This document shows, in pieces, positions 43,164 to 49,347 of a stretch of 49,347 nucleotides of DNA. The notes beneath the pieces were generated by a model that saw only the letters and a list, made by a program, of their open reading frames with translations, made no database searches and was not told where the DNA came from. Each line of letters begins with the position of its first letter. Position 1 is the stretch's first letter. The translations under genes were made by a program, and so were the position numbers. The DNA is from Planctomycetota bacterium (GTDB lineage Bacteria > Planctomycetota > UBA1135): assembly GCA_030749235.1 (NCBI GenBank), contig JASMKM010000025.1:1-49347 (forward strand). Direction: 5' to 3'.

Positions 43164-44433
43164 GCGTCACTTCGCCGCCATGCACGACTTCAGTGCCAAG
43201 CTGCGCCAGCCATCGGCGATACCGGTCGTGCAGAAGTACCTGCAATGGCAGCGCGAGGTGCGCGCTGCCGCAGTGGAAGGGGTGACAGCACCGGCAATGC
43301 CGTCGGTCGGTCCACTATCCATCAATCTCGACCTGACTACGGCGTGTAATTATGCCTGTGATCATTGCATTGATTGGGATGCACTCAACTTGGCGGTGCG
43401 TCATGACGATGTGCGCCTGCGTGAAGCAATCCTGAACCTAGTCGACCGCGGCCTGCAATCGGTGATCTTGCTCGGTGGCGGCGAACCGACCTTGTATCCT
43501 GGCTTCGGCAGCATGGTGCGCTTCTTGAAGGAGCAGGAACTACAGGTGGCGGTGGTTACGAACGGTTCCAATAACGAGAAGATTGCCGAGGTGGCAGAGT
43601 GCTTCACCGAAGGCGATTGGGTGCGCTTGTCACTCGATTCCGGCAGTGACGAAATCTTCCAGGCCATGCACCACCCCAAAGGCCGCGGCATCGACCTCGA
43701 CCAGATTTGCGCCAGCGCCCAAGGGATTAAGCGCCGTAATCCCGCTGTGCAGTTGGGCTATTCCTTCGTAATCACTTGGTTGGGCTCGGAGCGCGAAGCC
43801 GGTGCCGGGGTGATCGAGAACCTCGAGGAGATGGAGTCGGCCACTTTGCGCGCCAAGCAATACGGCTTCGACTACATTAGCTTCAAGCCATTTTTAACCC
43901 GCGCCGAGGAAGGCGCCGAGGTCATGGATCCGGATCAAGCTTCCGAGGATCGCGAGCATCTGCTGCAACGCCTGCACGCCGGTCTGAAATTGGCTAAGTC
44001 CCATGAAGAAGAATTCTTCCGCGTGGTCGAGAGCATCAACCTGCGTGTCTTTCTTGATGGTACCTGGAAGGATTACACTGCCCAGCCGCGCACCTGCCAC
44101 ATGCAGGCCTTGCGGCAGGTCTTGAGTCCCTTGGGCGTGTTCAACTGCCCCGCACATCGTGGCGTGGAGAAGGGCCGCGTTGGCAAGCTGGATGCATGGG
44201 CCTTGCCCAGCGAAGATGATCCAACCACCACCGGATCGAAGGTGGACTTCTTGCCTGCGGCAATCCATGGCACCACCAAACTGCTAGCCAACTTCAACGC
44301 CACCGCCGAATGCCGTGAAGTGACCTGCCTCTATAACCCGGTCAATCGTTTTCTAGAGGATCTGGTGGTCGCCGAAGCGCCGTTGGAGGATCTCCTCGAG
44401 GGCGGCCCCGATTGCGGAGACTGTTTCCTTTGA
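43144..44433 (+). CDS. Radical SAM protein with auxiliary cysteine-rich C-terminus
   Basis: A 429-residue radical SAM enzyme. Cys68, Cys72 and Cys75 form CxxxCxxC (ACNYACDHC) for the 4Fe-4S cluster, followed by the GGGEPTL motif. Six more Cys sit near the end (318, 335, 390, 395, 424, 427, the last pair in PDCGDCFL), arranged like a SPASM/Twitch auxiliary-cluster domain. GTG 43144 has GGAG seven bases upstream, within the previous gene. The substrate cannot be predicted. The neighbours suggest modification of a surface sugar or peptide. No precursor peptide is seen. Confidence 0.82.
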   Translation: MELPETERHFAAMHDFSAKLRQPSAIPVVQKYLQWQREVRAAAVEGVTAPAMPSVGPLSINLDLTTACNYACDHCIDWDALNLAVRHDDVRLREAILNLVDRGLQSVILLGGGEPTLYPGFGSMVRFLKEQELQVAVVTNGSNNEKIAEVAECFTEGDWVRLSLDSGSDEIFQAMHHPKGRGIDLDQICASAQGIKRRNPAVQLGYSFVITWLGSEREAGAGVIENLEEMESATLRAKQYGFDYISFKPFLTRAEEGAEVMDPDQASEDREHLLQRLHAGLKLAKSHEEEFFRVVESINLRVFLDGTWKDYTAQPRTCHMQALRQVLSPLGVFNCPAHRGVEKGRVGKLDAWALPSEDDPTTTGSKVDFLPAAIHGTTKLLANFNATAECREVTCLYNPVNRFLEDLVVAEAPLEDLLEGGPDCGDCFL

Positions 44434-44462
44434 GCCAACCGCAGCGGACCGGATTGGAGTCG

Positions 44463-45131
44463 ATGTCCAGCGAGGCATCCCATTCCAATCAGTCGCGCCC
44501 GCAGGAACTGCGTCAGGAATATGAAGACACGACGCGGGCGGCACACTATCGCGACAACCGCTGGACCCGTTCACCCCGTGCGCGCCGCACTCATGCCAAG
44601 GAGTTGGCCATTGTTGCAGCCTTCCTGAAAGGCTGTGAAGCCGATCAAGGTGGCGACGCCCTCAAGGATCTGCTGGATGTCCCATGCGGCACCGGTCGTT
44701 TCCGCAGCCTGTTGCAAGACCATGCTTCCACCTTGGTGAGCATCGACGCTTCCCGGGAAATGTTGGCCGCTGCACCCGGTGCGCCACAACTGCAGGCCTC
44801 GGTGCACCAACTACCGCTGTTAGGCCGCAGCGCCGACTTCATCTTGTGTTCACGCCTGCTGCATCATTTTCAGACCAGCACGGAACGCGCCATGGTGTTG
44901 GCGGAGTTGGCGCGCGTCAGCAGACGCTGGATCGTCTTGAGCTACTTCGATTCCGCCAGCGTCCAAGCTTGGCGCAACCGCATCCGTGGCAGTTTCCGTG
45001 GTCGCTTCCCGATTAGCCGTGCGCAATTCGCCAACGAGATTGCCGCCGCTGGTTTGAGGGAACGTGAGCGCCGCTACATTCAACGGGGGTGGAGCGAACA
45101 GGTTTGGGTACGCCTTGAGGTTACGGTATGA
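44463..45131 (+). CDS. SAM-dependent class I methyltransferase
   Basis: The 222-residue product has motif I LLDVPCGTGRFRSLL near residue 80, motif II VSIDASREML, and later ILCSRLLHHF, which identify a class I SAM methyltransferase of the UbiE/small-molecule type. The start at ATG 44463 has GGAG close by; TTG 44412 inside the previous gene is an alternative. It ends four bases inside the kinase gene (ATGA), so it is co-translated with it. The acceptor is unknown. Confidence 0.83.
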   Translation: MSSEASHSNQSRPQELRQEYEDTTRAAHYRDNRWTRSPRARRTHAKELAIVAAFLKGCEADQGGDALKDLLDVPCGTGRFRSLLQDHASTLVSIDASREMLAAAPGAPQLQASVHQLPLLGRSADFILCSRLLHHFQTSTERAMVLAELARVSRRWIVLSYFDSASVQAWRNRIRGSFRGRFPISRAQFANEIAAAGLRERERRYIQRGWSEQVWVRLEVTV

Positions 45132-45865
45132 GCTGTAGCTGCTCGCAACCGCAGCAATGGCAACTGCTCGAGAAGTTGGCGCAATCGCGCACGGTGGAGG
45201 TGGAGAAGCTGTGCACCGACGATGGCCACGAAGTGGTGCGTAAGAGTTACCGCTTCCCAACGGTGAAGGATCGTCTGCGGGGCATGTGGCGCGGCACCTT
45301 ATTCGGTAAGCCTAAGGTTGAGCGTGAGGACTTCCACCTCGATTACTTGACTCGCGCAAAAGTTCCGGTAATCACGCCGATTCGGGCCTGTGTAATTCGT
45401 GATTCTTTCGGTTTCGTCACCGATAGTCATCTGATTACAGCAGCCAGCCCCGGCCAACGCTTGGATTACCTGCTCAGTCAAAATCAGATGCCGGCGCCCG
45501 AAGTCTGGGCTGCAATTGGCAGCAGCCTTTCACGCATGCATCAAGTCAGCTTCTGGCATCGTGGTTTAGCACCACGTAATCTGCTGATTCATGACCAGGC
45601 ACCCTTCCACTTCTGGTTGGACCCTGCCAAAAGTGTGATCCATTCAGGTGGCATTCGCCAAGCTGCTCGCGCCGACGACCTGTTGCGTTTCTGGGCAGGG
45701 CTGCACGAACAGGTTCCACAGGAACATAAGCACGCCTTCGAACAAGCCTATGGTCAGGAAGGCGTCAGCGACCCCGCCAACATCTGGCCAGCGATCCCCA
45801 AAGGGAAACGCGCCGCGGCCGAGCGTGTGATACGCAGGGACGCGACGCGTTTCGGGAAGAGCTAG
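45128..45865 (+). CDS. LPS kinase (Kdo/WaaP)-like protein with degenerate HRD motif
   Basis: The 245-residue protein has a protein-kinase-like fold of the KdkA/WaaP group: Lys39 in VVRKSYR, EREDFHLDYL (Glu66), HRGLAPRNLLIHD (144-156) and FWLDPAKS (Asp165). In active relatives the loop is HRDLxxxN, with Asp as catalytic base. Here the position is Gly146, while Asn151 and Asp165 of the metal site are kept. It may be a pseudokinase or an enzyme with a changed mechanism. Family members phosphorylate lipid A-core sugars on the inner membrane. It is the last gene of the four-gene operon. Confidence 0.75.
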   Translation: MSCSCSQPQQWQLLEKLAQSRTVEVEKLCTDDGHEVVRKSYRFPTVKDRLRGMWRGTLFGKPKVEREDFHLDYLTRAKVPVITPIRACVIRDSFGFVTDSHLITAASPGQRLDYLLSQNQMPAPEVWAAIGSSLSRMHQVSFWHRGLAPRNLLIHDQAPFHFWLDPAKSVIHSGGIRQAARADDLLRFWAGLHEQVPQEHKHAFEQAYGQEGVSDPANIWPAIPKGKRAAAERVIRRDATRFGKS

Positions 45866-45899
45866 GGGAGTTTGAGTAGAGCAGAGCTGATTTTGCAGC

Positions 45900-46847
45900 C
45901 TACAGGTCGAGCTTGCTCAACTCTTCGGCCAAGGCCGGCAGCACCTCCAGTGCGTCACCGACGATGCCATAGGTGGCATGCTTGAAGATTGGGGCTTCGG
46001 CATCCTTGTTGATTGCGACGATGACTTTGGAGCTACTCATGCCAGCGAGATGCTGGATCGCGCCACTGATGCCGGCGGCGATATACAACTCAGGAGCCAC
46101 GGTTTTGCCGGTCTGGCCAACTTGCTCGCTGTGTGGGCGCCAACCAGAGTCCACCACGGCGCGCGTGGCACCCAAGGCACAACCAGGAATGGCGTCGGCG
46201 ACGGCTTCGAGCAGCGGCCAGTTCTCGGCATCGCCCATGCCGCGTCCACCCGAGACCACCTTGGTGGCTTCAGAGACGTCGGGGCGACCACCAGCCTGGC
46301 TGCTGATTTCGGTGACCATCGACACACCCGTTTCGGAAGTGACTTCACTCACCTCTGCAGAGGCCTCACGGCCGGCTGCGGCGAAGAAGTTGCCACGCAA
46401 GCTGGCGACCGCGACGGGGCCGTTGATCTTGACGGTGGCAAAGGCCCGGCCGCCGAACTCTGGGCGGGTGAAGGTCATCGCATCGGCGTCGATGGCGGTG
46501 CAGTCGGCAGCGAAACCGGTGTCGAGCAGGGCAGCGATGCGGGCAGTCAAGTCACGGCCACGAACCGTCGCGGACAGCAGCACCACATTGGCATCGGATT
46601 CCTTTGCCACTCGTGCGGCGGTTGCGGCAGCGCCATCGGCACTGTGGCTTGCGGCGTCGGCGAGCAGCACCTTGTCGGCGCCGGCACCACCCAATAGGGT
46701 GGCATCCAGTTCGCACTTCTCGGTGGCGAGCGCGATTACGCTAGCGCCACGCTGGTCGGCGATAATACGGGCGGCGCCCAGAGCCTCAAGGCTGGCGGCG
46801 CGCAAGGAACCGTCACGGCTTTCCAAGATTACGAGGATGTTGGACAT
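45900..46847 (-). CDS. etfA: Electron transfer flavoprotein subunit alpha
   Basis: EtfA carries FAD and, with EtfB, passes electrons from acyl-CoA and other dehydrogenases to the quinone pool. The 315-residue product shows the N-terminal [20 protein letters not shown] and the FAD-binding C-domain: [42 protein letters not shown] and [10 protein letters not shown], noted as short blocks. AAGGAA lies seven bases before ATG 46847. It follows etfB with 11 bases between. The menaquinone genes in the window are consistent with a quinone acceptor. Confidence 0.95.
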   Translation of the reverse strand: MSNILVILESRDGSLRAASLEALGAARIIADQRGASVIALATEKCELDATLLGGAGADKVLLADAASHSADGAAATAARVAKESDANVVLLSATVRGRDLTARIAALLDTGFAADCTAIDADAMTFTRPEFGGRAFATVKINGPVAVASLRGNFFAAAGREASAEVSEVTSETGVSMVTEISSQAGGRPDVSEATKVVSGGRGMGDAENWPLLEAVADAIPGCALGATRAVVDSGWRPHSEQVGQTGKTVAPELYIAAGISGAIQHLAGMSSSKVIVAINKDAEAPIFKHATYGIVGDALEVLPALAEELSKLDL

Positions 46848-46858
46848 GTTCTTGTTCC

Positions 46859-47608
46859 TTATAGGACTTTCGCTTCGTTGCGCAATGCGCTTACCAGTTC
46901 AGGAACCGCAGCAGCACCTTCACCGACGATGCGTCCGGCAGGGCGTGCGGGTGGCAAGTTCATGGCGACGACCTCGACAGTCGTTTCGCCGATTTCGACA
47001 TCGACCACTTCCAGTGGCTTTTTCTTGGCGGCCATGATGCCACGCAGGCTCGCGAAACGGGGGGTGTTCAAACCTTTCTGGCAAGTGATGGCACAAGGCA
47101 AGGTCGCTTCGACGATCTCGCGGGCACCTTCGATTTCGCGCTCGGCGATGACTTTGCCCTCAGCCAGCTCCAGCTTGACCACTTCGGTGATGCAGGGGAC
47201 GCCGAGCAAGGTCGCGACTGCGGGGCCTACACCATGCTGATCACGATCTACGGATTGCTTGCCGAACATCAGCAGGTCGAACTCGCGGCCCTTGCAGTTC
47301 TCTGCGAGTACGCGAGCGGTGGTGGCTCCGTCGGCTTCCGGGGCAGCTGGGTTGGCCAGCAGTACAGCGGTATCGGCACCCATCGCGAGCACAGTGCGTA
47401 GTTCCTTTTGCGTTTCACCGGCACCAAAGCTGATTGCGGTAATCGAGCCGGCACCCGCAGCTTCCTTGATGGCTAGGGATTCCTCGACGGCGAACTCGTC
47501 GTAAGGGTTGAGGACGAACTCGACCCCTTCAGGGTTGAGCTTGTTGTCCGCGATCGCCACATTCGCTGTGGTGGCCGGGACGCGTTTGACGAACGAAATG
47601 ATGTTCAT
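46859..47608 (-). CDS. etfB: Electron transfer flavoprotein subunit beta
   Basis: EtfB binds AMP in the heterodimer with EtfA. The 249-residue product has [30 protein letters not shown], the ETF signature [12 protein letters not shown] and [21 protein letters not shown]. It heads the etfBA unit. Unlike many starts here it has a Shine-Dalgarno sequence (GGAGG, 3 bases before ATG), and a TACAAT hexamer at 47638-47643 lies 29 bases upstream. Confidence 0.95.
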   Translation of the reverse strand: MNIISFVKRVPATTANVAIADNKLNPEGVEFVLNPYDEFAVEESLAIKEAAGAGSITAISFGAGETQKELRTVLAMGADTAVLLANPAAPEADGATTARVLAENCKGREFDLLMFGKQSVDRDQHGVGPAVATLLGVPCITEVVKLELAEGKVIAEREIEGAREIVEATLPCAITCQKGLNTPRFASLRGIMAAKKKPLEVVDVEIGETTVEVVAMNLPPARPAGRIVGEGAAAVPELVSALRNEAKVL

Positions 47609-47611
47609 GTG

Positions 47612-47643
47612 CCTCCAATGGCTGAAATTCGGGCGGTATTGTA
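47612..47643 (-). promoter_or_regulatory. etfBA promoter element and ribosome binding site
   Basis: TACAAT (47643-47638) lies about 29 bases before ATG 47608, and GGAGG (47616-47612) lies three bases before it. This leadered arrangement contrasts with the leaderless pattern at other genes. Confidence 0.45.
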
Positions 47644-47762
47644 CTCGTGCCCCGGCCTTCTGAAAGCTAAATCCGACAACTCAGTAGAAAATAACAATCA
47701 GGGCAGAAGCGGCAGAAGAACTGCTCCCGGGGTGCGGATTTACAGGCAAGGAGGTTCTTAGA

Positions 47763-47791
47763 GGTAAAGGGGTGGAGCACCCACGCTTACC
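47763..47791 (-). terminator. Hairpin at the end of lptB
   Basis: GGTAA/TTACC (outer) and GGGTG-CTC-CACCC (inner, minus strand) form a 29-base stem-loop starting at the lptB stop codon. It ends CCCCTTTACC and has no long T run. It probably ends lptB transcription or protects its 3' end. Confidence 0.45.
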
Positions 47792-48515
47792 CTAATTCGA
47801 AGCGTTTGCCAAGATAGACCTTCCGAACCTGCTCATCGTTGACCAGAGCAGTAGCTGAGCCTTCAGCGAGTACTTTTCCTTGCGCCAAGATGTAGGCGCG
47901 GTCCGTAATGTGAAGCGTTTCGCGCACATTGTGGTCGGTCAGCAGGATGGCAATGCCCTTTTCCTTGAGCCGCGCGAGGATGTTCTGGATATCTTCCACC
48001 GCAATCGGGTCCACGCCACTGAATGGTTCATCGAGCAGGATCAGATTCGGTTTGCTGGCCAAGGCCCGCGCGATCTCGAGGCGCCGACGCTCACCACCAG
48101 ACAATACCTCGCCGCGGCTTTGACGCAGTTGGCCGAGGCCGAATTCTTCGAGCAACTCATTGCACCGCGTGCGACGTTCGGCCACTGGCCCACCAAGGAT
48201 TTCGAGGACGGCCAGCAGGTTGTCCTCGACCGACAACTTTCGGAACACCGATGGTTCCTGGGCCAAGTAGCCGATGCCGAGGCGCGCGCGTTTATGGATT
48301 GGCAGCTTGGTGACATCCTTGCCGTGGAAAAGGATATGACCCTCATCAGGACGAACCATGCCCATGCACATGCGGAAGGTGGTGGTCTTGCCGGCGCCAT
48401 TTGGGCCGAGCAGACCGACAATTTCGCCTTCACCGACATGCAAGCCCACGTGGTCGACGACTCGGCGGTTCTTGTAGGACTTGCACAGTCCTTCAGTAAT
48501 CAATAGTTCCGACAT
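47787..48515 (-). CDS. lptB: LPS export ABC transporter ATP-binding protein
   Basis: LptB powers LptFG to extract lipopolysaccharide from the inner membrane. The 242-residue ATPase has Walker A GPNGAGKTTT, Q-loop LAQEPSVFRKLSVEDN (the LptB-type AQEPSVFR), signature LSGGERRRLEIARAL, Walker B LILLDEPFSGVDP and the switch TDHNVRE. These fit LptB better than the related LivF. ATG 48515 is chosen over an upstream in-frame codon at 48674, which lies within the lepB gene. It follows lepB by 19 bases and supports an LPS-containing outer membrane. Confidence 0.92.
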   Translation of the reverse strand: MSELLITEGLCKSYKNRRVVDHVGLHVGEGEIVGLLGPNGAGKTTTFRMCMGMVRPDEGHILFHGKDVTKLPIHKRARLGIGYLAQEPSVFRKLSVEDNLLAVLEILGGPVAERRTRCNELLEEFGLGQLRQSRGEVLSGGERRRLEIARALASKPNLILLDEPFSGVDPIAVEDIQNILARLKEKGIAILLTDHNVRETLHITDRAYILAQGKVLAEGSATALVNDEQVRKVYLGKRFELG

Positions 48516-48534
48516 GATCAGCTTGCTGGAGCGC

Positions 48535-49347
48535 CTAGTAGACCCAGCCGATGCGTGCGACCGGGGAGAAGGGTGGAATCGGCAGAAACACAGAGAGTGC
48601 GCGGCCGAGCAGGTATTCGCGTGGCACGAGTGGGGCTGGTTGCAGGATCCGCGAAGCACCCTTGAGCTCTTCATCGGTGAAGGTGTGTAGACCTCCGAAC
48701 TCGTCGCGGAATGTCATGATGTCGCGCCCTGGGTTATGGCGCGGATTGTCGAACTGCGGATTCACGCCGTGATCCATGCGATCGCCGCGCACTTTGCTGA
48801 TGCCGCGAAGCGGCGGATCGAAAGTGATGATTTCGGCGTTCCAATCGCGGCTATCGAGCGAATTCTGTGTGTTGTCGCCCATCATGAAGTAGTTGCCTTC
48901 AGGCACCTCGAACAGTGGTGTGCCGTTGTTGCGTGGCGGCAGATAATGCACGTCGCGCCAGACCTTCACCGGACTCAACTTCCAACCTCCCGAACTGGCG
49001 GCGAAAGTAATGCTGTTACGCGTGTTGCGACCGGTATCGAGCTCCATCTCGCGATAGACGACTTCCTTGTCATCGACGGCCAGGCGCATGGTGTGGTCCC
49101 AGAAGCTGACGTCGAAGTTCGTGCTATCCGCACCGTTGGCCATCGTGCCCTCGAAGACCTCGCCATCGGGCATTTCGAGGAGGAAGCCACCCTTGCCGTC
49201 GGCGACCAGACTCACGGGGTGGGGGCCCATCATGAAATCGGCACGGAAAGGGGCAGTGGCTGCCTGCGATGCCAGGTCGAAGTTGATGCGCAGGTCAGAA
49301 ACACGGTTCGAGCTGCGCGACGATGGATTCGGCATCGAGAAGTAGAT
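48535..49347 (-). CDS. lepB: Signal peptidase I, C-terminal part (partial)
   Basis: The frame is open to the right window edge and encodes the last 270 residues. GNYFMMGDNTQNSLDSRDW is the conserved box E of type I signal peptidases. It is followed by GISKVRGDR and the end LGRALSVFLPIPPF...IGWVY. The box with the nucleophilic Ser and Lys lies beyond the window. Before box E there is a large beta-rich insert (about 140 residues visible), far larger than in Escherichia coli. The enzyme cleaves signal peptides on the outer face of the inner membrane. It lies directly upstream of lptB. Confidence 0.85.
   Translation of the reverse strand: MYFSMPNPSSRSSNRVSDLRINFDLASQAATAPFRADFMMGPHPVSLVADGKGGFLLEMPDGEVFEGTMANGADSTNFDVSFWDHTMRLAVDDKEVVYREMELDTGRNTRNSITFAASSGGWKLSPVKVWRDVHYLPPRNNGTPLFEVPEGNYFMMGDNTQNSLDSRDWNAEIITFDPPLRGISKVRGDRMDHGVNPQFDNPRHNPGRDIMTFRDEFGGLHTFTDEELKGASRILQPAPLVPREYLLGRALSVFLPIPPFSPVARIGWVY

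Noticed and set aside
45973-47037. Long open frame antisense to etfA/etfB
   Set aside because: Ala/Ser/Pro-rich translation with no domain; it covers two well-conserved genes.

Overview
The window looks like ordinary chromosome of a Gram-negative bacterium with moderate GC (high fifties by eye). Two envelope genes suggest an LPS-type outer membrane: an LptB-type ATPase and a heptosyltransferase-like GT9 enzyme. There is also a porin ending in an aromatic residue. The mix of futalosine-pathway menaquinone genes, an HTH-EIIA(Ntr/Fru) fusion, tandem carboxypeptidase-regulatory-like domains, an exported-type AGCS symporter, a signal peptidase I with a large insert and a DUF669-like gene outside a phage suggests Planctomycetota or a neighbouring lineage. 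No marker in the window settles this. I see no tRNA, rRNA, insertion sequence, CRISPR array or prophage, and no gene-free stretch above 300 bases.

Layout. 1-8.1 kb: truncated surface protein; proS coupled to an exported EEP nuclease; then on the minus strand mqnE, mqnA, a LON-domain gene and trmL. 8.2-17 kb: HTH-EIIA coupled to a ClC transporter; mqnC; a minus-strand set of TMTC-like glycosyltransferase, YqgE/AlgH and a four-helix membrane protein; ddl; an amidinotransferase-fold enzyme. 17-21.7 kb: a five-gene overlapping minus-strand operon (parvulin-like protein, two ABC ATPase/permease pairs). 21.7-28.5 kb: galactokinase-like kinase, two lipoproteins, an aminotransferase, leucine dehydrogenase, and lemA followed by a potentially structured RNA. 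28.8-39.8 kb: YihY, a DegT aminotransferase, an Hpt protein, AGCS symporter with a tiny membrane partner, three small proteins, ligA, and an EEP/phospholipase D pair resembling ybhP/clsB. 39.9-45.9 kb: porin, GT9 enzyme and a four-gene operon (oxidoreductase, radical SAM, methyltransferase, WaaP-like kinase homologue). 45.9-49.3 kb: etfBA, lptB and the 3' end of lepB.

Two points stand out. First, many first genes of transcription units have a TANNNT hexamer (often TAGAAT, TACAAT or TAGGAT) ending only 6-10 bases before the start codon and no Shine-Dalgarno sequence, which is the layout expected for leaderless or nearly leaderless mRNAs. Second, the plus-strand operon at 42.1-45.9 kb looks like an undescribed cell-envelope modification system. 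Its last gene lacks the usual catalytic aspartate of the kinase HRD motif. Several other enzymes have lost signature residues (a cytidine-deaminase-like protein without zinc ligands, a galactokinase with a changed sugar-binding signature, a phospholipase D with HxR).
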